Assembly: GCA_022843175.1 (NCBI GenBank)
Contig: JALHOE010000030.1
Location: 1 to 58,414, forward strand
DNA: 58,414 bases
Direction: 5' to 3'
Source: Deltaproteobacteria bacterium
GTDB taxonomy: Bacteria > Myxococcota_A > Polyangia > Polyangiales > JADJMO01
Made by a program: the position numbers and the translations under genes. Below the pieces are notes generated by a model. That model worked only from the letters and a program-made list of their open reading frames with translations. It was not told the DNA's origin and made no database searches. Below, one piece after another: positions 34,699-42,882 of the stretch (positions are counted from its first letter, which is position 1; each line of letters begins with the position of its first letter).

Positions 34699-36587
34699 GC
34701 GAGCGCAAGAGCTTGTGGGACGCGCTCGACGAGCGCTTCGGCCACCGCGCGGTCCTCAAGGACTTCCTCGACGAGAAGATCGTCGGCGGCGCGCGCTGGA
34801 GCCTGGCCATCGGGAGCGCGCTGCTCACCCTCATCGCCGTCGAGGCGATCACCGGCCTCGTGCTGATGACGGCCTACGCGCCGTCGAGTCAGACCGCGTG
34901 GGCGTCGGTCCATTACATCCAGTTCATGATGCCGCTCGGGTGGCTTGTCCGCGGCATCCACTACTTCGGCTCCAACGCGATCGTCGCGCTCACCGGTCTC
35001 CATCTCGCGCGCACCGCGGTCGCGGGCGCCTACAAGGGCACCCGCGACGTGGTGTGGTGGCTCGGGCTCCTGCTCTTTGGCCTCATGCTCGGCTTCGCGA
35101 TCACCGGCAGCCGCCTGATGTGGGACCAGGCCGCGTACTGGGCGCTGCAGGTCGAGATCAACGTGGCGGGGCAGACGCCGGTGATCGGCTCGCTCCTCGG
35201 TCGCCTCGCGCAGGGCGGCACGCAGGCCGGTCACCTCACGCTCACCCGGCTCTACGCGCTGCACGTCGCGGCGCTCCCGCTCCTCGCGATCGTCGTCATC
35301 GCCGGTCACGCGTACCTTCGGCGCCGTCACGGCTTCGCGCCCGGCGATCCCGCGCGCGTCGATCGCCGCAGCAAGCAGCTGATGTTCGACGCGCTGGTCT
35401 CGCTCGCGGTGGTCGCCGTCGTCATCGGGCTCGCGGTGAAGCTCGGCGCCCCTCTCGACGCGCCGGCCGATCCGGTGAGCGACTACCCCGCGCGCCCCGA
35501 GTGGTACCTCGCGCCGCTCTACCAGCTGCGCAAGATGATGCCCGGCAAGCTCGAGATGATCGCCACCATGGTCATCCCCGGCATCGCCGTCGGCTTCCTC
35601 GCGGCGCTCCCGTTCCTCGACCGCAAGCCCGACAACTCGCTCCGCGCCCGGATGCCGATCGTCGCCCCGCTCTTCCTCGGCTTCCTCGGCACCGTCGCCC
35701 TCGTCGCCATGGCGAAGCGCGCCGACGCGCGCGACGAGAAGTTCCAGAAGGCGCTCGCGCTGTCCGAGGAGCGCGCCAGGGTCGCGATCGAGCTCGCGAA
35801 GAAGGGCGTGCCGCCCGACGGCCCGCTCGAGATGCTCGCGCGCGATCCGGTGCTTCGCGCCGAGGAGATCTGGAAGAAGGAGTGCGCGACCTGTCACACG
35901 CTCGACGGGAAGATCGACCCCAAAGCGAAGAAGGGCGCACCCGATCTCAAGGGGTGGGGCACCGCCGCGTGGGTCGAGGAGACCGTGCGCGATCCCGACG
36001 CGCCGCACCGCTTCGGTCGCGGGCCGTTCAAGGGCGAGATGCCGTCCGCGATCAAGCCGCCGCCCGGCAAAGAGGCCGACTTCAAGCCGATGCCCGACGC
36101 CGACATCAAGGCCGTCTCCGCGTTCACCGCCGGTGAGAAGAACGCGCGCGGCGAGGAGGTCTTCGGCGATTGGTGCAGCGGCTGTCACAAGCTCGGCGAC
36201 AAGGGCGGCGACGACAGCGATCTCGCGCCCGACCTCACCGCCTGGGGCTCGTACCGCTGGCTCCGTTCGCAGATCGCCGACCCGGCCGCGGGCGACACCT
36301 ACAAGCCAGAGGCGTCGGACAAGAAGTACAAGGGCCACATGCCGGCGTTCAAGGACACCGACATCGCCGCGGACATCGACGTGATCGCGCGCTGGACCTA
36401 CTGGAAGACGCGCGGCCGTTGGCCGACCGACGAGGAGACGAAGGCCGCGAGCGCCCCCGCGCCGAAGGCCTCTGCATCGCCCCCCGCGTCGGGCTCCGCG
36501 TCGGCCTCTGCGTCCGCGCCTCCTCCTCCTCCGCCCCCTCCGCCGGCCCCGCATCCGGCGCCCAAGGGCAAGCCGAAGAAGAAGTGA
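34695..36587 (+). CDS. cytochrome b fused to two cytochrome c domains
   Basis: The product is 630 aa. Residues ~1-220 are a cytochrome b6-type N-terminal domain with paired heme-ligand His in IHYFGSNAI/TGLHLART and RLYALHVAALP/VIAGHAYL. A subunit-IV-like segment follows (~225-345, with LYQLRKMMPGK and three further membrane spans). The periplasmic part carries two c-type heme sites, CATCH (~residue 398) and CSGCH (~residue 494), each followed by a Met-containing segment (GEMPS, GHMPAF). The tail is Ala/Ser/Pro-rich and ends in Lys/Pro. The fusion puts quinol oxidase and its electron acceptor in one chain, coupled to the Rieske protein. Confidence 0.9.
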   Translation: MSERKSLWDALDERFGHRAVLKDFLDEKIVGGARWSLAIGSALLTLIAVEAITGLVLMTAYAPSSQTAWASVHYIQFMMPLGWLVRGIHYFGSNAIVALTGLHLARTAVAGAYKGTRDVVWWLGLLLFGLMLGFAITGSRLMWDQAAYWALQVEINVAGQTPVIGSLLGRLAQGGTQAGHLTLTRLYALHVAALPLLAIVVIAGHAYLRRRHGFAPGDPARVDRRSKQLMFDALVSLAVVAVVIGLAVKLGAPLDAPADPVSDYPARPEWYLAPLYQLRKMMPGKLEMIATMVIPGIAVGFLAALPFLDRKPDNSLRARMPIVAPLFLGFLGTVALVAMAKRADARDEKFQKALALSEERARVAIELAKKGVPPDGPLEMLARDPVLRAEEIWKKECATCHTLDGKIDPKAKKGAPDLKGWGTAAWVEETVRDPDAPHRFGRGPFKGEMPSAIKPPPGKEADFKPMPDADIKAVSAFTAGEKNARGEEVFGDWCSGCHKLGDKGGDDSDLAPDLTAWGSYRWLRSQIADPAAGDTYKPEASDKKYKGHMPAFKDTDIAADIDVIARWTYWKTRGRWPTDEETKAASAPAPKASASPPASGSASASASAPPPPPPPPPAPHPAPKGKPKKK

Positions 36588-36803
36588 TCACCGGCTCGGC
36601 AGCTCGTAGGGCGGGCGGCGCGGAAGTCCCGCGAGGGTGAACACCGCGCCCCCGAGGTACGCGAGCAACGCGATCGCCGTGCGCGCGCGGATCGGCTCCT
36701 TGCGCTTCGCGGCGCGCATCTCGCCCGGCGTGAGCGCCGCGCCGCAGAGCCACAGCGCCACGCCGAGCACCAACGTCAGCTTGTGACGGCGGCTCCAGCT
36801 CAC
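36588..36803 (-). CDS. small two-helix membrane protein
   Basis: The 71-aa product starts at GTG 36803, which overlaps the TGA of the upstream gene (GTGA). Two hydrophobic segments are visible (KLTLVLGVALWLCGAAL and TAIALLAYLGGAVFTLAGL) with a basic loop between them. No family was recognised. The stop directly abuts that of the convergent cytochrome gene. It is likely a small inner-membrane partner of the calycin-like protein. Confidence 0.55.
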   Translation of the reverse strand: MSWSRRHKLTLVLGVALWLCGAALTPGEMRAAKRKEPIRARTAIALLAYLGGAVFTLAGLPRRPPYELPSR

Positions 36804-37939
36804 ACGTACATCCGAATGCCGTGCGACGCGTCGTGCGTGCCGATCTCGAGCGCGGCGGCCTCGCTCGTGAGGTGGATCGGCGCGCGTCCGCGGGGCGTGA
36901 ACCGGAGGGCGGCCCGCGCGATCTTCGAGTTCAGGCAGTAGGTCATCTCGCCGGTCGGGTTCGGGTAGTAGAGGCCGACCGTGTCGTCGTCGCGGAGCTC
37001 GAGCTCGCCCTCGATCGTGGCGTCGGCCTGCTTGGCCCCGAACGACCACTTGCGGAGCCGCTCGATGCGGCCGCGCGCGCGGAGCAGCTCGCCGGGGAGC
37101 CGCGCCTCGTAGCGCACGCCGCGGTGGCGCAACCCGACGATGGTGATGAGCGGCGTCGTGACGCGCCCGATCTTCACCCGACCGGAGAAGCCCTCGAACA
37201 CGACGTCGCGTCCCTCGCTCTCGTTCCAGCAGTTGACGTGGGCCCACGCGTAGAGGTCGGCGTGTCCGCGCCCCCAGTTGTGGCCCTCCATCGCCGGCCA
37301 GTCGCGCACGTCCCAGGTTCGCTTCGGGCCGCTGCCCTCGACGATCACCTCGCCGGTCGCGCGCGCGTCGAAGATCGGCGACACGAGCTTGCTCTTGGGG
37401 AACGCGCCCCGATACATCGCCGGCACCGGAAACGGCACGAACGGCGCGGGATCCCGCGCGCGAAGCTCGAGGTCGAACGCGATGCGCGCGTGACCGTGCA
37501 GCACCTCGCCGCGGAGGCGCTCGCCGTCGAACTCGACCCCGGCGACCGCGAGCCGGAAGGGCCGGGTGCGCGTGACGAACGCCTGCTCCACCGGGACCGT
37601 CTGCTTCGCGGCGACGTGCCGCGCCGGTCCGCCGGGGACGAGCGCGCCGCGTCCGTCGCGGTAGCTCTCGGTGGGCCCGTCCTCGCGCGTGCGGTCGAAC
37701 GCGATCGCCCACGCCTCGGCGACCGTCCGGCCGCGCTCGTGGGGAGGGCCGCCGCTCGTCTTCTCGGTCGGGGCAAAGATCGTCATCTTCACCCACAGCG
37801 CCCGCGGCCCGTGCGGGTCGTTGAGCTTGATGAAGGTGCTCTCGACATGACCGCGGGCCGGATCGAGCTCGCGCGGGTCGAACCGCGCCAGGTTCCAGGC
37901 TTCGGCGTCGAGGTCTCGGGAGGAGAGAGTTGCTTCCAC
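36800..37939 (-). CDS. calycin-like (CrtC/AttH/tocopherol cyclase-like) protein, function unknown
   Basis: The 379-aa protein from GTG 37939 has no signal peptide. It is beta-rich and contains MEGHNWGRGHADLYAWAHVN near residue 225, similar to the HxWG...W pattern of lipocalin-like CrtC/AttH proteins. Other beta-rich segments (RLAVAGVEFDGERLRGEVL and ATIEGELELRDDDTVGLYY) fit a double-calycin fold. The substrate is unknown. Coupled by GTGA to a small membrane protein. The start is only 44 bp from the divergent MYXO-CTERM gene, so the promoters must be compact or overlapping. Confidence 0.5.
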   Translation of the reverse strand: MEATLSSRDLDAEAWNLARFDPRELDPARGHVESTFIKLNDPHGPRALWVKMTIFAPTEKTSGGPPHERGRTVAEAWAIAFDRTREDGPTESYRDGRGALVPGGPARHVAAKQTVPVEQAFVTRTRPFRLAVAGVEFDGERLRGEVLHGHARIAFDLELRARDPAPFVPFPVPAMYRGAFPKSKLVSPIFDARATGEVIVEGSGPKRTWDVRDWPAMEGHNWGRGHADLYAWAHVNCWNESEGRDVVFEGFSGRVKIGRVTTPLITIVGLRHRGVRYEARLPGELLRARGRIERLRKWSFGAKQADATIEGELELRDDDTVGLYYPNPTGEMTYCLNSKIARAALRFTPRGRAPIHLTSEAAALEIGTHDASHGIRMYV

Positions 37940-37983
37940 GTTCGCCCCGATCGTGCCCCCATTGTAGGATTCGCGAAAGTCCC

Positions 37984-39372
37984 ATGCGCAGTGCCCTGCT
38001 CGCCCTGGTCCCCGCGGTCGCCCTCGTCACCCTGCCGGCCGCCGCCGACGACGCGGGCGCCGACGCGCTGCCGCCGCCGATGCCCACCACCGGCGTGGTC
38101 AACGCCACGCAGTGCACCGAGCTCGACTTCAAGTGCCAGCGCGGCAACTTCACGGTCAGCAAGAGCGAGAAGATCGCCGGCGACTTCGACTACGACACGG
38201 GCTGGATCCCGTCGTCCGGCGCGGTGCAGATCCGCCTCCTCGCCTACCTCCACGGCCGCACCCGCGTCGACATGAGCGGCAGCATCGACGCGCACTGGCC
38301 CGACCCGATTCGTCTGCGCCCCGACGGCATGCGCGGCTCGGGCCTCCTCGCGATCGACGACGGCGTCGTCGTCAAGGCGATGGCCCGCTTCAAGGTCAAC
38401 GTCGCGGGCAAGGACTACAAATGGGAGGGCGACATCCCCGGCGTCCCCAAGGTCGATCTCGCCTCGGTGTCGCAGGTGAAGTTCGATCCGTGGGCGTGGA
38501 AGGGCATGCCGCTTCCCCCGCAGACCTCCGGCAAGACCGCGCAGATGGAGCTGTGGAAGGTCCCGCTCACCGACGCCATCATCCCGATCCCCGGCATCGA
38601 GGGCGGCTTCCAGCTCGAGGGGCAGGGCCAGTTCTTCGCCGAGTACAGCACGCTGCGCATCGGCTTCGACGAGCTCACCGCGGCGGGCACGATCCCGTGG
38701 GTCGACTCCACGACCCCCTTCACGCGCGTGCTCATGTCCTCGGCGCCCGCCCTCGACACCTCGCTCTTCATCCACGGCGAGCTCACGCGCCAGATCACGC
38801 TGCACTTCATCCCCGGTTTCTACTTCGAGATCCTCGGCAAGAAGTTCGACCTCGAGCTCGTCGACCTCCCGGTGCCGATCCCCGCGACGAAGAAGGCGTG
38901 GGACTTCGACCCGGTCAGCGTTCACTTCCCGCTCCCGCGCATCGAGGCCCGCCCCAACCCGATCGATCTCGGCACCATCCCCGTCGGTCAGCCCACGTCG
39001 GTGCTGGTCACCGCGTTCGACACCGGCGAGGCCAAGCTGGTGATCGACGCGAGCAGCTCGACCGACGTGCTCACGATCGACACCAAGCGCGTCGTGATCC
39101 CCGGCGGCTCCTCCGACGCGATCCGCGCCTCGGTCACCCCCAAGGACCCGGGGCCGATCGACACCACGTTGATCCTCGAGTCCAACGATCCGCTCGCCCC
39201 CAAGCTCACCATCCGCGTCACCGCCAACGCGGGCGGCAACGGAGCCAACCCCGACGACGCGGGCACCGAAGCGGGCGGCGGCTGCGGCTGCCGCACTCCC
39301 TCCCATGCGCCGAACGCGGCTTGGCTGCTGCCCCTTGCGCTCGCCGCCCTCGCCACCCGCCGCCGCCGCTAG
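37984..39372 (+). CDS. secreted MYXO-CTERM protein with terminal Ig-like domain
   Basis: The 462-aa product starts with a signal peptide (ALLALVPAVALVTLPAAADD). Residues ~35-310 are a beta-rich region of no recognised family (GDFDYDTGWIPSSGAVQIR, FYFEILGKKFDLEL). Residues ~320-420 look like a choice-of-anchor/ASPM-type Ig domain (IDLGTIPVGQPTSVLVTAFD, ILESNDPLAPKLTIRV). The C-terminus is GGGCGCRTPSH, a hydrophobic helix and RRRR, a clear MYXO-CTERM sorting signal. Likely a surface or outer-membrane-displayed protein. Confidence 0.8.
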   Translation: MRSALLALVPAVALVTLPAAADDAGADALPPPMPTTGVVNATQCTELDFKCQRGNFTVSKSEKIAGDFDYDTGWIPSSGAVQIRLLAYLHGRTRVDMSGSIDAHWPDPIRLRPDGMRGSGLLAIDDGVVVKAMARFKVNVAGKDYKWEGDIPGVPKVDLASVSQVKFDPWAWKGMPLPPQTSGKTAQMELWKVPLTDAIIPIPGIEGGFQLEGQGQFFAEYSTLRIGFDELTAAGTIPWVDSTTPFTRVLMSSAPALDTSLFIHGELTRQITLHFIPGFYFEILGKKFDLELVDLPVPIPATKKAWDFDPVSVHFPLPRIEARPNPIDLGTIPVGQPTSVLVTAFDTGEAKLVIDASSSTDVLTIDTKRVVIPGGSSDAIRASVTPKDPGPIDTTLILESNDPLAPKLTIRVTANAGGNGANPDDAGTEAGGGCGCRTPSHAPNAAWLLPLALAALATRRRR

Positions 39373-39532
39373 AGCGCTCTGGAGTCGATGCTGTCCGGTT
39401 CGCGAGCGGGGGCTGTGCTGCCGCCGTGTCCGCAATCGGTAGACCAAGTCTCGTGGCACCCTTGGCTCGGCAGGCGTTTGGGCGGCAAAGCTGTAAGCAG
39501 CGAGTCGCTCACCCCGCATTGGCTCTAGAGTT

Positions 39533-39910
39533 GTGAACGTGGAAAAGCTGCTCTTGCTGGTCTCTGTCTGGATCCTCGTGGGTTGCACCAGCCTCGAGAC
39601 CACTGCGCGCGAGACGTTCTCGCGCGATCACAGTTGCCCGCTCGACGGAATCACCGTCACCAGGCGCACCGATCTCTCCGTACACGAGCTGACCTTCGGA
39701 AGGTCAAAGCCACCCAGCGATATCGCGAAGGACCCGGCGCGTCTCGCGATCTGGAAGAAGAACCAGGACGAGTCCAAGAAGAAATGGGACGCCACGAGCA
39801 ACCTGTTCTTCCTGACGGGCTGCAACGTGAAGTCCTTCTACACCTGCAATCGCAACAGCAAGAGCGGCCGGAACAGCTGCTCGTCGCTGACGCCGCACGA
39901 GGACGATTAG
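39533..39910 (+). CDS. small lipoprotein, unknown function
   Basis: The 125-aa product starts at GTG 39533 (a GTG two codons later is possible). The lipoprotein signal ends in lipobox LVGC. The mature part is short and polar, with Cys at CPLDG, TGCN, TCNR and SCSS that could form two disulfides. Base composition is clearly lower in G+C than its neighbours (more AAG/AAC and AT-ending codons), suggesting acquired DNA. The TAG stop shares two bases with a palindrome of the GTCA family. No homologue was recognised. Confidence 0.6.
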   Translation: MNVEKLLLLVSVWILVGCTSLETTARETFSRDHSCPLDGITVTRRTDLSVHELTFGRSKPPSDIAKDPARLAIWKKNQDESKKKWDATSNLFFLTGCNVKSFYTCNRNSKSGRNSCSSLTPHEDD

Positions 39911-39932
39911 CCGGTCGCTGACGCTCCCGGCT
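39909..39932. repeat. GTCA-family palindrome at the lipoprotein stop
   Basis: Arms AGCCGGTCGC and GCTCCCGGCT surround TGAC. Eight of ten stem positions pair. Its first two bases are the last two of the TAG stop. Confidence 0.6.
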
Positions 39933-39957
39933 GATCGGCGGCACCGTCGCGCGCGTC

Positions 39958-41358
39958 CTACCGACGGCGGCGCCGCATCGCGAGGAGCGCGAGCGCTGCG
40001 ATCGAGAACAGCGCCGTTCGCGGCGACGACGAGCGCGGCACGTCGCATCCGCAACCGCCGTCCGTCGCCGTCTCGCCCGGGGCCGACGGATCGGGCGATG
40101 CCGAATCGACCACGGCGGAAGTGTCGGTCGTGGTCGAGGAGTCCTCGACCGTCGCGGAGTCCGCGGTCGCGGTGTCCGCTTCGCCGCTGTCGGTCGCCAT
40201 GGAGTCCGGAACCGTGGTGTCGGCGACCGTCGTGTCGGCGACCGTCGTGTCGGCGACCGCGGTGTCGGCGACCGCGGTGTCCGCGACCGCGCCATCCCCG
40301 GCCGCACTGTCGGCGACCGCGGTGTCCGTCGCGACCTCTGCGGGCGCGTCGATCACCGCGGTGTCGGCTGCGACGCCGGTGTCCGCGGTCGCGGTGTCCG
40401 CGGCGGTGTCGGCTGCGGTGTCGCTCCCGGCGTCGGCCGAGGCGGTGGCACAGGTGTGCGTCGCGAGGTCGCACGCGCGTCCGGCGCCGCAGTCCGGATC
40501 CGTCAAACACTCGACGCACGCTGCGGGTGTGACCGCGGTGTGGCACTTGAGGTTCGGAGCGGTCGTGCACTCGGCGTCGCTCGCGCACGCGCGGCACGCG
40601 CCCACGCTCAGATCGCACGCGGGCTTCGCGGCGGTCTTGCAGTCGGCGGTCGAGGTGCACTCGACGCAAACGTTGACCGCCGAACACCGCGGTTTGGCGG
40701 TGGGGCAGGTCGCGTCGGCGATGCACTCGACGCAACGACCGTCGGTCGTGCACGCCGGTGTCGTTCCCGAGCAGGCGACGTGGGCCGCACCCTCGGGGCC
40801 CACCGGACACGCGCCGTCGTAGAGACGGATGTCGTCGAAGTCTGCCGAACCCGCGGCTCCGCCGACGAAGAGCTCGTTCTTGATCAGCAGGTGGGTCGCG
40901 CCCGCCTCGAGAGGGAACGAGGCGCTGAGCCAATGCCACACGCCATCGGTCGTGACCGCGGTGACGGCGCCGCCGTAGCCGTTGGGGTAGCCGGAAGCGC
41001 CCATCAACCAATGTTCGGTGCCGAGCGCGCCGGCCGCGTTGGACAGGTTGATTCCGATGAACGGCTGGGTGCCCGCCGAGCCGCGCACCCACGCGGTGAG
41101 GCAGTGCGTGGTGCCACCCACGACCGGGATCGGACTGACCGTGAAGGCACGGCCACCGCTCGCAAGCACGGTCTCACGCTGAAAGGTCGAGGAGCAGATC
41201 GCCGCGTCGGTGGTGAGCGTGATGCCCGCGGCGTCGGTGGTGCGCCATGCCGAGGCGCCGGATTGCCAGTTCTCCGAGAACAACATCCTGGCCGCTTGGC
41301 TCGGCTTCGCAGACCCCACCGCACAAACCACCGCGCAGGCGAATACCCATCGACGCAT
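39958..41358 (-). CDS. MYXO-CTERM surface protein with Cys-rich and Asp/Thr/Ala repeat regions
   Basis: The product is 466 aa from ATG 41358, preceded by GGGAGGTG at a good spacing. A signal peptide is followed by a carbohydrate-binding-module-like domain (residues ~25-180; FSENWQSGASAW, GGTTHCLTAWVRGS, GSADFDDIRLYDG). Next is a Cys-rich part (VECIADATC, VECTSTADC, RACASDAEC repeats), then a ~110-residue linker of Ala-Asp-Thr-Val repeats. The end is GGCGCDVPRS, a hydrophobic helix and RRRRR, a MYXO-CTERM signal. The linker repeats are encoded by 15-bp tandem copies near 40216-40290. Likely displayed on the cell surface. Confidence 0.82.
   Translation of the reverse strand: MRRWVFACAVVCAVGSAKPSQAARMLFSENWQSGASAWRTTDAAGITLTTDAAICSSTFQRETVLASGGRAFTVSPIPVVGGTTHCLTAWVRGSAGTQPFIGINLSNAAGALGTEHWLMGASGYPNGYGGAVTAVTTDGVWHWLSASFPLEAGATHLLIKNELFVGGAAGSADFDDIRLYDGACPVGPEGAAHVACSGTTPACTTDGRCVECIADATCPTAKPRCSAVNVCVECTSTADCKTAAKPACDLSVGACRACASDAECTTAPNLKCHTAVTPAACVECLTDPDCGAGRACDLATHTCATASADAGSDTAADTAADTATADTGVAADTAVIDAPAEVATDTAVADSAAGDGAVADTAVADTAVADTTVADTTVADTTVPDSMATDSGEADTATADSATVEDSSTTTDTSAVVDSASPDPSAPGETATDGGCGCDVPRSSSPRTALFSIAALALLAMRRRRR
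40216..40290 (-). repeat. 15-bp in-frame tandem repeats
   Basis: Near-identical units of GTGTCGGCGACCGTC or GTGTCGGCGACCGCG recur about five times. They encode Ala-Asp-Thr-x-Val steps in the linker of the MYXO-CTERM protein, and unit number may vary between strains. Confidence 0.75.
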
Positions 41359-41380
41359 CTCGCACCTCCCTGTTGCGCCG

Positions 41381-41386
41381 AGCATA
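41381..41386 (-). promoter_or_regulatory. possible -10 box of the MYXO-CTERM gene
   Basis: Read on the minus strand this is TATGCT, ~22 bp before the ATG and upstream of the GGGAGGTG ribosome-binding site. No good -35 was found, so this is weak. Confidence 0.25.
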
Positions 41387-41490
41387 GGCCGCTGGCGTCA
41401 TGCAAGCCATGAGCAACGTGCGGCTCCAGAACGCGTTGCCCGCGGATAGGCACCGCACGCCGAGAAGTGCCGCACGGCGGCGAATGGCGA

Positions 41491-42747
41491 TCAGGGCTCG
41501 CGGTAGAAGCGCGGCACGCGGCGGGAGATGGACGTCATCACGTCCCAGGGGATGAGGCCGGCGTCGCGGGCGAGATCTTCGACGCGGATGGTGTCCTCGC
41601 CGTGCGGGCCGCGCTGGGTGCCGAGCGCGACGACCTCGTCGCGCAGGCGCGCGCCGGCGATGTCGGTGACGTCGATCGTGGCCAGGTCCATCGAGAGCAC
41701 GCCGACGATCGGCGCGCGCTTGCCGCGGACGAGCATGGCGGAGGCCGCGCGGCGCTCGGAGATGGAGCGGGGGAGGCCGTCGGCGTAGCCGACGGGGACG
41801 GTGGCGATGACCGACTTGCGCGCGGCGCGCCAGGTGGAGCCATAGCCGATGCCGGCGCCGGCCTCGACGGTGCGGAGCGCGACGATCTCGCTGCGGAGCT
41901 TGAGCGTTTGGCGGAGCTCGATCGCGACGCGGTCCTCGGCGGCGCCGGGGGCGACGCCGAACAGCGCGATGCCGGGGCGGACCGCGTCGAGCTTGGCGTC
42001 GACCGAGGCGCGCAGGAGGCCAGCGGTGTTCGCGGCGTGCACGTAGCGCGGCGTGATGCCGTGCGCGGCGGCCGTCGCACGTGCGCGCGCGAACTCGGCG
42101 AGCTGCGCGCGGATCGACTGCGCGCCCTCTTCGCCCGCGACGTCGGCGCAGGCGAGGTGAGTCATCAGCCCGTCGATCTTGATCTGGGGGAACGCCGCCG
42201 CGTACTCGAGGAGACTTGCGAGCTGCTCGGGGGCGACGCCGAGGCGACCCATGCCGGTGTCGATCTTGACGTGGACGAGCACGCGGTCGGAGACGCCGCG
42301 CGTGCGCGTCGCGCGGGCGAGCGCGTCGAAGTGACCCTCGTGGTAGACGACGGGGACGAGGTCGTGGGCGAGGAGCTCCTCGTAGGCGTCGCCGTAGTAG
42401 CCGCCCATCACGAGGATGGGAGCGCGGATGCCGGCGTCGCGCAGCTCGATCGCCTCTTCGAGGAGGGCGACCGCGACGCCGTCGATGCCGGCGCGCTCGA
42501 GCGTGCGCGCGACCGCGGGCGCGCCGTGGCCGTAGCCGTCGGCCTTGAGCACCGACCACACGCGCGCGTCGCCGGCGACCCGCTTGAGCGCGCGCAGGTT
42601 GTGGCGGAGCGCGGCGAGATCGATCTCGGCGCGGGTGGGCCGAACGGCGGCCTCCGGCGCTGCGCGCCGCGGCTTGAGCACCCGGATGGAGCGCTCGGAA
42701 TTTACCGAATTAACCGAAGAGGCCCGATCCGCGGCCGGGTTCGACAT
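41491..42747 (-). CDS. alr: alanine racemase
   Basis: The PLP enzyme interconverts L- and D-alanine for peptidoglycan. Visible motifs are VLKADGYGHGA with the PLP lysine (Lys68), VHVKIDTGMGRLG and AGIGYGSTWRA with the second catalytic Tyr. The core of ~370 residues is the usual length, but an N-terminal extension of ~38 residues (48 from the earlier ATG at 42777) precedes the first strand. The start at 42747 was taken because AAGGA lies just upstream; the earlier ATG lacks one. It follows the chemosensory operon on the same strand but is separated by a possible terminator. Confidence 0.92.
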   Translation of the reverse strand: MSNPAADRASSVNSVNSERSIRVLKPRRAAPEAAVRPTRAEIDLAALRHNLRALKRVAGDARVWSVLKADGYGHGAPAVARTLERAGIDGVAVALLEEAIELRDAGIRAPILVMGGYYGDAYEELLAHDLVPVVYHEGHFDALARATRTRGVSDRVLVHVKIDTGMGRLGVAPEQLASLLEYAAAFPQIKIDGLMTHLACADVAGEEGAQSIRAQLAEFARARATAAAHGITPRYVHAANTAGLLRASVDAKLDAVRPGIALFGVAPGAAEDRVAIELRQTLKLRSEIVALRTVEAGAGIGYGSTWRAARKSVIATVPVGYADGLPRSISERRAASAMLVRGKRAPIVGVLSMDLATIDVTDIAGARLRDEVVALGTQRGPHGEDTIRVEDLARDAGLIPWDVMTSISRRVPRFYREP

Positions 42748-42853
42748 CGTCCTTCGGCTAACGGGCGTGCGGGTCATGGGCCAAGTTGCTTGCTAGGTAC
42801 GGGCCGCAGCTCCTACCGCGAAAACACCGGCGAAGGAATGGCCGAGGCCTCCG

Positions 42854-42873
42854 GTCCGCGTGGTCGTGCGGAC
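42854..42873 (-). terminator. possible terminator of the chemosensory operon
   Basis: GTCCGC and GCGGAC pair around an 8-nt loop, about 10 nt beyond the cheA-like stop. The stem is short and there is no T-run. Confidence 0.3.
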
Positions 42874-42882
42874 ACGGGCGTG

